This document shows positions 14,511 through 22,500 of a stretch of DNA of 22,602 nt, piece after piece. The translations under genes were made by a program, and so were the position numbers. Where the stretch lies: positions 1-22,602 of the forward strand of contig JBCDIQ010000042.1 in assembly GCA_039024295.1 (NCBI GenBank), read 5' to 3'. How positions within the stretch are numbered: the first letter of the stretch is position 1; every line of letters starts with the position of its first letter. Under the pieces are notes generated by a model. That model saw only the letters and a list, made by a program, of their open reading frames with translations. It ran no database searches and was not told the origin of the DNA. The stretch comes from JBCDIQ01 sp039024295 (lineage in GTDB: Bacteria; Bacteroidota; Bacteroidia; J057).

Positions 14511-15548
14511 ATGATCTCAGCCGAGCGAACCCAAGCCATCATCGACGCCATCGGGGAAAGTGCAGGACAGGACTACATCCTGGACCCTGAAGGGCATCAG
14601 GCCCTGTACCGAGAATCCCTGCCAGCGCTGGCGGCGGTGCTGGGGCGCAGTTCCGTACAGGTGCATGCCAAAGAATATGCTACCTACGACACACAGGCGG
14701 GAGAAGCCCAGACCGAGTACAAGAAATACGCCCGCCGTGCCCGGAATTTCACCTTTTTCACCGCCATTGTGTCTGCTCTGCTGGTGATGATACCAGGGGT
14801 GTTTGAGCTATTCGACATCTCCAAAGATGTACGAGAGGTGATCAGCCCCAAGCTGGTGATAGGCCTTTCCCTGCTGGGGGTGGTGGGTGCCGGACTGGCC
14901 AGCATCGCGCTGGGGCAGATCCGCAGCCGCAAGCTGCTCATGGGGTGGATGGAACGTCGCTCCAAGGCCGAAGAGCTACGCCTGCTGTACTTTGACGCGG
15001 TCACTGACCTGGAAGGTGTGGCCGCCGATGCCACCGAGGCTGTGCTCATGCGGCTCGAATACTTCCGCCGCTACCTGCTTGAAGAGCAAAAGAATTACTA
15101 CACCATCCGGAGCCAGCAGCTCGAAAAGCGGGCCGACATGCTCCTGGGCATCGTGGCCTGGACCACAGGCCTGGTGGCCATCATCAATGGCTCCATCAGC
15201 GTGCTCAGCGGTGGGGGCAACAGCACTGGCTGGACCTCTCTCGCGGGCTTGGCCCTGATCGTTCAGGCCTACAGCAGCATGCGCAACCAGCAGGAGCTCT
15301 CCGAGCAAAACCAGCGCAACGCCGCCCGCTACGAAGGCACCCGCAGCATCCTGGCACGGCTGTATGGCCGCCTCGACGCCGTTCGCGAGGCCATCGCCAA
15401 TGGCAAACACGAGTTGCTCCCTGAGTTTGTCGCTGCTGTACAAGAGCCCCTCTCCAATGAAAACCGCCAATGGCTCAAGGAGATGGACCGGAAGAATTCA
15501 GCGATTGGAAAGCTGGAAGCGGAGCTGGAAAAGGTGCAGGGGGAGTGA
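14511..15548 (+). CDS. SLATT/DUF4231-like four-helix membrane protein
   Basis: The 345-aa protein has two pairs of membrane helices (about 79-99 and 114-136, then 210-232 and 242-258). Charged, coiled-coil-prone segments separate them (RSKAEELRLLYF near 150-161, and NAARYEGTRSILARLYGR near 270-287). This resembles the SLATT / DUF4231 superfamily of two-helix membrane proteins, known as probable pore-forming effectors in nucleotide-activated conflict systems. Here the unit seems to occur twice. The N-terminal 70 residues are soluble. It stands between dispersed repeat copies A and B, on the same strand as the DRHyd-TPR gene about 200 nt downstream. Family assignment is by architecture and motif likeness only. 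Confidence 0.7.
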   Translation: MISAERTQAIIDAIGESAGQDYILDPEGHQALYRESLPALAAVLGRSSVQVHAKEYATYDTQAGEAQTEYKKYARRARNFTFFTAIVSALLVMIPGVFELFDISKDVREVISPKLVIGLSLLGVVGAGLASIALGQIRSRKLLMGWMERRSKAEELRLLYFDAVTDLEGVAADATEAVLMRLEYFRRYLLEEQKNYYTIRSQQLEKRADMLLGIVAWTTGLVAIINGSISVLSGGGNSTGWTSLAGLALIVQAYSSMRNQQELSEQNQRNAARYEGTRSILARLYGRLDAVREAIANGKHELLPEFVAAVQEPLSNENRQWLKEMDRKNSAIGKLEAELEKVQGE

Positions 15549-15752
15549 GCGAGAACTCCATGTGCATAGTAAAGTATCCGAAACCAGAGAGTCGTCTGCT
15601 TTTTTGAAGATGGCGACACTATCGCACGAACAATACCCCTATCCGACCGTAGTTACAATGTATAAGTGAAAAATTCGACATCTTGACGAATCGTTTTCTC
15701 CATACATCCCTTACATTAGAGCTAACATTCACTTACTAACCCCATTAACACC

Positions 15753-16994
15753 ATGCGTAAAACCTGCTTTGTCATCATGGGATATGGTATGAAGACAGAT
15801 TACCAATCCGGCAAAAAATATGACCTGGACATGACCTATGAAAACATCATCAAGCCAGCAGTCAAGAAAGCGGGCTATACCTGCATCAGGGGGGATGAGG
15901 TGCAGGAGTCGGGGGTCATCGATAAAAACATGTATGGCTACCTGATCCACGCAGATTTGGTCATTGCGGACATTACCACCTTCAACCCCAATGCGATTTA
16001 TGAATTGGGTATCCGGCACGCGGCAAAACCTTTTGCCACCATCATCATGAAGAATGAAGAGGGAAATATCCCCTTTGACCTGAACCACAACAAAATCCTC
16101 AAGTATGAGCATGCGGGAAAAGACATTTTTGCCTCCGAGGCCAAGAGGTGCCAGGCATCTTTGCTAAAGCTCATCCAAGCAGTAGATACCAACCAAGAGG
16201 TGGATAGCCCCTTTTTCCAATTTGTCCCGGGACTGACCCCACATACCTTGCCTGAAGGAGATTTTAACAGCATCAAAAGTGAGGGTGTCAGGCAAGAAAC
16301 ACATTTGTTTGACGTGGTTGAAAAAGCCAAGGCCCACATGAAAGCAAGCAACTTCATCAAGGCCGCTGCAGCCTGGGAGTTGGTCACTGAAAAGGCATCT
16401 AATGATCCTTATTACATCCAGCAGTTTGCACTGGCCACCTACAAAAGTAAAGATCCCGACGAACATACTGCGTTGAAGGAGGCGTTGGCCATTATCAAAA
16501 GGCTGGATGCGGATGGAAATATCCATCAAGATCCCGAATCCCTGGGCATCAAAGGCGCGATTTACAAAAACCTGTGGTCCCTGAATAAAGACCCTGAAGC
16601 GTTAGACCACGCCCTGGAAAGTTACCGCAAGGGCTTTCGGATCAACACCGATTACTACACGGGGGAGAACTATGCCCTCTGTGCTGACCTGAAGGCGGGC
16701 ATTGAACCGAATAAGGACGATCAACTATATTACCAGGTTGAGGCAAAAAAGGTACGTCGTGAGGTTGTCAGCATCATCACCGAAAACCTACGCCATGAAA
16801 ACGCTCCACAACGTCACGACTTTCGCTGGATGCATGCTTCTATGGCCAATGCGCTTTTCGGGCTAGGAAAAGACGAGGAGGCCCAGAAGCACGAAAATAA
16901 GTTTCGTGGTCTATCGGAAGCTGATTGGGAGATTGCTACCTATGAGAAGTCCAAAAAACAGCTTTTTGAACGCCTGGGCAAGGCGAATGCATAG
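15753..16994 (+). CDS. TIR/DRHyd-like domain + TPR (TRAFs-binding-like) protein
   Basis: Residues 1-105 form a Rossmannoid domain of the nucleoside-deoxyribosyltransferase / DRHyd / TIR-like kind. They include KTCFVIMGYG at the start, YENIIKPAVKKAGYTCIRGD, then ADLVIADITTFNPNAIYELG (67-86), where Glu84 is the probable catalytic residue, and GIRHA. Residues about 180-413 are helical repeats resembling the TPR-like TRAFs-binding (DUF4071) domain also found in animal ASK-type MAP3 kinases (FIKAAAAWELV, ALAIIKRLDADG, ALDHALESYRKGF). The expected role is a soluble signalling or effector enzyme acting on a nucleotide or NAD-like substrate, with the repeats as protein-binding part. It converges on the patatin gene with a 60-nt gap. 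Confidence 0.8.
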   Translation: MRKTCFVIMGYGMKTDYQSGKKYDLDMTYENIIKPAVKKAGYTCIRGDEVQESGVIDKNMYGYLIHADLVIADITTFNPNAIYELGIRHAAKPFATIIMKNEEGNIPFDLNHNKILKYEHAGKDIFASEAKRCQASLLKLIQAVDTNQEVDSPFFQFVPGLTPHTLPEGDFNSIKSEGVRQETHLFDVVEKAKAHMKASNFIKAAAAWELVTEKASNDPYYIQQFALATYKSKDPDEHTALKEALAIIKRLDADGNIHQDPESLGIKGAIYKNLWSLNKDPEALDHALESYRKGFRINTDYYTGENYALCADLKAGIEPNKDDQLYYQVEAKKVRREVVSIITENLRHENAPQRHDFRWMHASMANALFGLGKDEEAQKHENKFRGLSEADWEIATYEKSKKQLFERLGKANA

Positions 16995-17054
16995 TCGAGG
17001 CGGCCTCAGTATGGATGGGCACGCCCCCACACAAAAGTCAGTGAATTTCGATGG

Positions 17055-18173
17055 TCAAACTATAAACTCTGGTTTCACCTCTTGTTCGGCTGCTTTCTTT
17101 CCAATTTCGTAAAGCAAATCAACGTTCTTGGCATTGCTCATCTCCCGAAGGCTTTCAATTAAGCTTGGGGTGAAATCGATCTTAAGGCCTAGTGTGTCAA
17201 GAGATTCCTTTTTGAAGTCAATATTGAAGCGCTGGTAGTCAAAAGCCTCAATGAGTAGGTCCTGACTCAGATCCCCAATTTCCCGGTCAATGACTTTGGC
17301 AGTCGGGGAATTGGACAGGTATTGCATCATAACCTGGGTCCAACTTTTGGCATCATCCATGAAATAATCTGGGATACTGGTGGCCCACCTAAAAGCACCA
17401 AACTCCATTACCTCATGAAACGGCCGGGCCATGGTAGCGCTTCCCGTACCAATAGATATGATGCTTAGGTTTTCCTTCCCTATGGGCCAGCGGTAAGGAA
17501 ACCCTTTGAGCGTGGTCAATAGGAACAGCTGAAGGGCGGGGTTATTGGAAATGCTGAGTCCCCCGTCGACAAAGGCCGCCATTTCCCCGGGCTTTACTTC
17601 CAAGGCGTGTGGCTTAAAATAAGAAGGGGCTGCACTGGTGGCCCTCAGGACATCCCGCATGTAGAAATTATTGACCTCAGCGTATTTACCCCCTGGATGA
17701 TTGAACAAAGGCCAGATACTGTTGGAATCCAAGCGCTTGGTAACCGCACAAAACCCTGTCTTCAACTCTGGTCCAAACATTTTGTAGTCTTTAAAATGCT
17801 CCCTCAGGCTATTTTCAAGCGGTACGTGGTCATACATCCTTTTTCGAAAGATGAGCGAGAGCTTCTTCGACAATACAGACTTAGGCGGAAAGATGCTAAG
17901 GCTAAGGTTCCGATAAATTTTAAGTATTTCATCAACAGACTTGCCAATTACAAGGCCACCCGCAATTATGGCTCCCGTACTGGTGCCACCAATTAAGTCA
18001 AAGTAGTCGCATAGCAGGGCATCCTTCCCATACCTATCTCGGATGATCGATTCGATTTTTTTCAGGTAACCCAGGGTCAGCGCTCCCTTGACTCCGCCGC
18101 CGTCAAGGGCCAGAATGCGTTTAGGGAGGGGACCGGGTGCCCTATGCTCCTCCAGGCTTTTTTTGATGGACAT
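17055..18173 (-). CDS. Patatin-like phospholipase
   Basis: The 372-aa protein carries all patatin motifs: oxyanion loop DGGGVKG (24-30), nucleophile elbow GGTSTGA (62-68, Ser65), RATSAAPSYF (177-186) and the Asp of the dyad in VDGGLSISNNPA (Asp203). The C-terminal 150 residues are helical and unassigned. It should hydrolyse acyl chains of membrane phospholipids. Stand-alone patatins of this size and spacing serve as membrane-degrading effectors (for instance CapV in CBASS) but also occur in ordinary lipid metabolism. No signal peptide is present. It is the only minus-strand gene in the island and lies between dispersed repeat copies A and B, so its membership of the system is an inference from position. 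Confidence 0.92.
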   Translation of the reverse strand: MSIKKSLEEHRAPGPLPKRILALDGGGVKGALTLGYLKKIESIIRDRYGKDALLCDYFDLIGGTSTGAIIAGGLVIGKSVDEILKIYRNLSLSIFPPKSVLSKKLSLIFRKRMYDHVPLENSLREHFKDYKMFGPELKTGFCAVTKRLDSNSIWPLFNHPGGKYAEVNNFYMRDVLRATSAAPSYFKPHALEVKPGEMAAFVDGGLSISNNPALQLFLLTTLKGFPYRWPIGKENLSIISIGTGSATMARPFHEVMEFGAFRWATSIPDYFMDDAKSWTQVMMQYLSNSPTAKVIDREIGDLSQDLLIEAFDYQRFNIDFKKESLDTLGLKIDFTPSLIESLREMSNAKNVDLLYEIGKKAAEQEVKPEFIV

Positions 18174-18959
18174 AAGATTGGGGTTAGAAGTGATAGAATG
18201 CCACCTGACTTTACCTATCCTGATAGCTTAAGGATAGACAAGCAAAAGGTATGGATAGCAATGATATACTTCCACTTTACGAAAAGATATACGTGAGGTT
18301 ATCGCCCTTGGGTAAACAAAAAGAAATACTGATCCACGTCGTTTGATCCTACATGATGAAGGGATATCAGATGGCTACACGTTAGCTTTCATGATACCAC
18401 CAATGGGTTAGTAGATAGGTAGCCTGAGAGGCCATAAAAGGATTAAATCCACACTTGTATTTTCAAATAAAGATACCGTTTTCAACGATATGGTTATAAA
18501 AATCAACAAGACATGGCAATTCCATCTAACCACTATTGTTTATCCATCTCTGCCCAGACTTTTGACAGAAAAACACGCGCGTTGGCCTCCCCAAACAGCG
18601 GGGGCGGCGAAGGGTTGTGGGAGGAAGCATTTGTTTGGGGTAGATTTTTGGGTACTTTTTATCGATGAAAAAGTACCACAACACAACTTTCCATTTCTAG
18701 TTTTAACATTGAGCAAACCGCTAAAGGCTGACAAACAGGTATTTGCAGGAAGTTAACATAAATTACTTATCGATATATATTAGGTACATGAAAATCAGCT
18801 TTTTGCTACTTATTCAAATTCTCAATTTTGACCAAGAAATTTCATGGAGTTTTTTCAGGAACCAAAAAAGAGAAGAATTTCCCAGGTCAACAAGGTAGTT
18901 TAGCATGAGAATACACCACTTTTATGTAATTTACACCTCACTACTCATTACATATTCTC
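18174..18959. other. Long intergenic region upstream of the TIR-STAND gene
   Basis: About 790 nt, AT-rich apart from repeat copy B at 18549-18680. It must hold the promoters of the divergent patatin and TIR-STAND genes, but I could not single out a convincing box pair. No credible coding frame: the frame across 18490-18756 reads through the repeat. Confidence 0.55.
18549..18680 (+). repeat. Dispersed repeat, copy B
   Basis: Same order of blocks as copy C: CTGCCC, TTTT, AGAAAAA, GCGCGTTGGCCTCCCCAAAC, GGGGGCGGCGAAGGGTTG, then TTTGTTTGGGGTAGATTTTT and GATGAAAAAGT. It contains CCCCAAAC and GTTTGGGG as an 8-bp inverted pair. Confidence 0.8.
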
Positions 18960-21869
18960 ATGCCCTCCCATTCTTTTCCGCCCGTCTTCATCAACTACCG
19001 CCGCCGTAAAACCCGCGACAAGGCCTTAATCTTGCGCTGGATATTGGAGCAACAGTTCGGAGAAGGCGTGTGCTTCCTGGATGAGGCTTCCCTTAAGGCT
19101 GGGGACAAATGGGCACCGGAACTCAAAACTGCTGTGTCGGAAGCGGAGGTGCTCCTAGCCCTGATCCATCCCGATTGGCATAAAGACCAGGATGAGGCTT
19201 CAGGTGACAAGTCCCTCAGCCAACCCCATGATTGGATTCGGCAGGAAATTGGGACCGCCCTCGCAACGGGTAAAACCGTCATCCCTCTGCTATTGGACCA
19301 TGCCTATCGGGCACCTAGCGGGGTGAACAGCAAGCAGCTTGCACTGCCCAAAAAGGAATGGCTTCCGGAAGACTTACATAAGCTATTCAGCCACCAAACC
19401 TTCGAGCTGGATTTCAAGGACCTGACCCCACAGCGACTGGAGGGCTTTTTTGACCACCTGAACCGGATGTTACCCGATACCTGGGCACAAAAACCTCAGG
19501 AGGGTGCTACCCAAACGACTCATGGCTATTACCCGGGCGTACTGGCAGCGACTTTCGACCTGCCGAAAGATTTACGCGATGAACCACCAGCCGCTGACGT
19601 GCCCTTCGTGGGCCTGCGGCCTTTTAAGCGTCAGCATGCCCGCCTATTTTTCGGGCGTAGCCGGGAGATTTATGAGCTTTGCCATAAACTCCTCCAAACC
19701 GATGCCGGAGCTGGGCCTCGCTTGCTGCTCCTCGATGGCTATTCCGGCACCGGCAAGTCCTCCCTCCTACAAGCGGGCCTGATCCCGCGCATTGAAGCCC
19801 AGGGCTGGCAGGTTGCTTACGCCCGGCGGGAGGAGGACAAACTGAAGGGACTGCCGGGTCTGCTCCACACCAAGCTATCGGAGTTGGCCGTTGACCAGCC
19901 CAAACTGGTCATCCTGGACCAGGTAGAAGAGGTCCTGACCAATCCCGTGCTGGCCATGCCCAAGGAGATTCCTTCCCTGATCGATGACTTGGTCAATGCG
20001 CTAGAAGCCGATCCAACGCTGCGGGTGATCCTGAGTTTTCGATCAGAATTCATGGCCTATTTGCGGCAGCAGTTAGACAGCCACGAAGAGCGGCCTGCCT
20101 ATGATGACAAAAACACCTTGCATGCCCTGGAGCGGCAGGGCCTGATCGAGGCTATTCGCAGCGTGAGCCAGGATCCTATGTTGAATGGACGAGGCAAACG
20201 CTACCACCTGCGGTTTCGGCCTTCCCGTTCCACACCGGAGCGCATAGCGCAGCGGCTGCTTGATGGCAAAGTCGGGCCACACATTGCGCCCCTGCTTCAG
20301 GTAAACATGGAACTGCTCTGGCAACGCTGCCGTCGGGAAGACGGCGTGGTAGAGATCACCCAGCAAGCCATCCGGGGGCTGATCGAAGACCAGGGAGCTT
20401 TGTTAACCCACTACCTGGAGAAAATTCGCAACCAGGTGACCATTGAGCAGGTGGATGACCAGCGCCTGTTGGAATTGCTGCATTTTTACGTGGAAGAACG
20501 GCCCGCCTCTGCCTTGCGGCCGGATCAAACCTTCCATGAGCGGTTTGGACGCGACAGCTATGCGCCCATTCTGCAGCAGGCCTGCAAGGACCTGTGGCTG
20601 CTCTACAGCCAATCCAATGACCAGGAGTCCTTTACCCGCCTTTCCCATGACTCCCTGGCCACGGTGATTTACCGCCGCTATAATAGCCTGACCCAAGAAA
20701 AGGTAGCCACCCGAGGTATTTTACTGTTCGACAACCTTCAGAAGCAAATTCAGGAAGAAATATATACCCTGGAGTATCGCACCGCCCTGGATACGCTGGA
20801 CCAGATGATGACGGTGGAGGAGCGGCGGGAGGAGTTGTATCCCTATTTCTTTGAGCTGACCTTTGTGTGGAATGAAATTAACGCCAATACCACCCGGGAA
20901 GAGACTGAGCGGGTTTTGCAGAACTGGTTGGACAGCGGCTTACTCCAGGGAGACGTCAGGATTCAGTCATTCGACCTCCTCACCACCCAGCCTACGTGGA
21001 TAGCGGTACGCCAATGGCTGAAATACCTCGACCCCAGCCGCTACCACGATATGCAGACTCGATACCTGGCCCCAGACCACAATGTGATGGTATCTATTGA
21101 AGGCGGAGAGTTCACCATGGGGGATACTCGAGGGCAGGGAGATGCTTATGAAAAGCCTCTCAGAAAGGTCTATGTTGCGCCTTTTCAACTAGCCAATGTA
21201 CCCGTGACCTGGTGGCACTATGGACTGTTTGTTTGGACAAAAGCGGGCTCATTCCCGGATGAAATTCGTCCTTTGCAGGGGGTAAAGGGGGACCATCCAG
21301 CCGTGAACCTAAGTTGGTGGGATGCCCTGCTATACTGCAACTGGCTCAGTGAACGCATGGGCAAGTCTCCGGTCTATGAAATAGAGCAGGAACCCACTTA
21401 CCCCGACTATTTTCAGCAAGAGGACGAACTAGGCTTCCAAATACGAATAAATCCCCAAGGAATGGGTTTTCGCCTGCCCAGCGAGGCAGAGTGGGAGTAC
21501 GCTGCCCGGGGCGGCCCTCACCAGCAAAACTTTCTTTATGCAGGCAGCGATCAACTAGAGGAAGTAGGCTGGTACAGCAAGAATTCAGGGGGTGAACCTC
21601 ATCCGGTCGCCCAAAAGCAGCCCAATGTCCTGGGACTTTCTGACATAAGCGGCAATGTCTACGAATGGTGTGAGGATGACTGGCATGACACTTATAAAGG
21701 TGCCCCAAAGAATGGGCAGCCCTGGATGGACCATCCTGAACGAGCTCCTAGCCGCGTGTACCGGGGCGGTGACTGGCTCAGCACGGCGAGGAGCTGCCGC
21801 GTTTCCTCTCGCAACTGCCGCACGCCGGGCGACCGCAACGGCTATCTGGGCTTGCGGCTTGCCCGCTAG
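18960..21869 (+). CDS. TIR-STAND NTPase-FGE fusion with DGR variable repeat VR3
   Basis: The 969-aa protein has three parts. Residues 1-170 are a TIR domain (PVFINYRRRKTRDKALIL, VLLALIHPDW, and Glu96 in HDWIRQEIGTAL at the NADase position). Residues about 215-700 are a STAND-type NTPase of the nSTAND kind: VGLRPFKRQHARLFFGRSRE, P-loop GYSGTGKSS (260-268), Walker B LVILDQVEEV (316-325), then a helical arm. From about 709 to 969 comes an FGE/C-type-lectin-fold domain (IEGGEFTMGD, FRLPSEAEWEYAARGG, LSDISGNVYEWCEDDW) whose last 39 residues are VR3. Expected action: ligand binding by the variable domain opens the NTPase switch and activates TIR-mediated NAD+ cleavage or signalling. The gene is flanked by dispersed repeat copies B and C. 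Confidence 0.93.
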   Translation: MPSHSFPPVFINYRRRKTRDKALILRWILEQQFGEGVCFLDEASLKAGDKWAPELKTAVSEAEVLLALIHPDWHKDQDEASGDKSLSQPHDWIRQEIGTALATGKTVIPLLLDHAYRAPSGVNSKQLALPKKEWLPEDLHKLFSHQTFELDFKDLTPQRLEGFFDHLNRMLPDTWAQKPQEGATQTTHGYYPGVLAATFDLPKDLRDEPPAADVPFVGLRPFKRQHARLFFGRSREIYELCHKLLQTDAGAGPRLLLLDGYSGTGKSSLLQAGLIPRIEAQGWQVAYARREEDKLKGLPGLLHTKLSELAVDQPKLVILDQVEEVLTNPVLAMPKEIPSLIDDLVNALEADPTLRVILSFRSEFMAYLRQQLDSHEERPAYDDKNTLHALERQGLIEAIRSVSQDPMLNGRGKRYHLRFRPSRSTPERIAQRLLDGKVGPHIAPLLQVNMELLWQRCRREDGVVEITQQAIRGLIEDQGALLTHYLEKIRNQVTIEQVDDQRLLELLHFYVEERPASALRPDQTFHERFGRDSYAPILQQACKDLWLLYSQSNDQESFTRLSHDSLATVIYRRYNSLTQEKVATRGILLFDNLQKQIQEEIYTLEYRTALDTLDQMMTVEERREELYPYFFELTFVWNEINANTTREETERVLQNWLDSGLLQGDVRIQSFDLLTTQPTWIAVRQWLKYLDPSRYHDMQTRYLAPDHNVMVSIEGGEFTMGDTRGQGDAYEKPLRKVYVAPFQLANVPVTWWHYGLFVWTKAGSFPDEIRPLQGVKGDHPAVNLSWWDALLYCNWLSERMGKSPVYEIEQEPTYPDYFQQEDELGFQIRINPQGMGFRLPSEAEWEYAARGGPHQQNFLYAGSDQLEEVGWYSKNSGGEPHPVAQKQPNVLGLSDISGNVYEWCEDDWHDTYKGAPKNGQPWMDHPERAPSRVYRGGDWLSTARSCRVSSRNCRTPGDRNGYLGLRLAR
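21750..21869 (+). repeat. DGR variable repeat VR3
   Basis: VR3 differs from the TR at 13 of 120 positions, all at TR adenines (9 to G, 2 to T, 2 to C). It sits about 9 kb from the TR. The 60 nt before it are only about three-quarters identical to the same part of the VR2 gene, whereas all non-adenine TR positions match, so the repeat was written by homing. Confidence 0.96.
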
Positions 21870-22002
21870 TTTGGTGGTTGGCTCAGCCCAGCCTCTCCCG
21901 TGAGCTGGCGTAGCCCTCAGGCGAGGGTGGCGGGGAGGGGCGGAGCCCGACCAAGCGCCCTCGTCAGAGGGTGGAGCATTGGGGTTTGGGGCTGCGCCCC
22001 AA
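21870..22002 (+). repeat. Post-VR conserved module, copy 3 (hairpins)
   Basis: Third copy of the module. Inner hairpin CCCTC-AGGC-GAGGG (21914-21927). The outer stem starts at GCCTCTCCC (21891-21899) and pairs with GGGAGGGGC through one G-U wobble. Its presence 9 kb away after the third VR, and its absence at the TR, tie it to target function. Confidence 0.75.
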
Positions 22003-22010
22003 ATTTTTTT
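21986..22010 (+). terminator. Terminator-like hairpin after VR3 gene
   Basis: TTGGGGC-TGC-GCCCCAA (21986-22002) is followed after one A by seven T (22004-22010). The loop TGC is the complement of the GCA loop after VR1 and VR2, as if the hairpin were inverted. Confidence 0.75.
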
Positions 22011-22500
22011 GGGCTATTTTTAGGGGTTGGTTGTTCTTTTGGAAAGGTGTTGCGGTGACGTCGGTACAACGTTTGATCCTCCATCAAGTTTTCTACAGGT
22101 TCCTAAGTCAGAATATGTGATGTTTGATCGTTGGGGATTTCATGAGGCAACGCTTATCATCCTGCATAACATGTACCTCCGGTCTCCGACCGGAAATGAA
22201 CACGCCGCTAGGATAATGGCGTTCGTTGCTCATCCTAATGCCTTAATCGACTGTAAATTCGGATCGACGTTGCGTCTTTCCATCCAACCTGTCATTTTGA
22301 GCCCGCCGAGAAATCTAAAGAAATAGGAGTGGCTGACCAAGCCTTTCATTAGACCTCTCCATTTGTCGAGGTGACAAAACAGGCGTTTAACTCCTCAGCA
22401 GACTCACGTCTTTCCATCCAACCTGTCATTTCGAGTATAGATACCGCCTGGGCGCTACTGCTGTTGAGATGACAAGGAGATGCATGACTGGTTAACCGTC
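22011..22500. other. Intergenic region with short repeats
   Basis: No gene is supported. The frame at 22027-22326 runs into the repeat pair described at 22273-22434 and has no family likeness. Confidence 0.5.
22273..22434. repeat. Pair of short direct repeats
   Basis: CGTCTTTCCATCCAACCTGT followed by CATTTYGAG occurs at 22273-22300 and again at 22407-22434. Between and after them are TCGAGGTGACAA-like and GAGATGACAAGGAG stretches. This resembles the CTGTCATTTCGAG-type intergenic repeat found in many Bacteroidota genomes. Confidence 0.65.

Noticed and set aside
18490..18756. Frame of 88 aa upstream of the TIR-STAND gene
   Set aside because: It runs through dispersed repeat copy B. The other strand is open there too, as expected from the repeat composition.
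7345..22002. The DGR as part of a prophage
   Set aside because: No capsid, tail, integrase or lysis gene is present. The variable proteins are cytoplasmic signalling proteins, not tail fibres.
22027..22326. Frame of 99 aa after VR3
   Set aside because: Its C-terminal part is the short intergenic repeat at 22273-22300 and no domain is visible.
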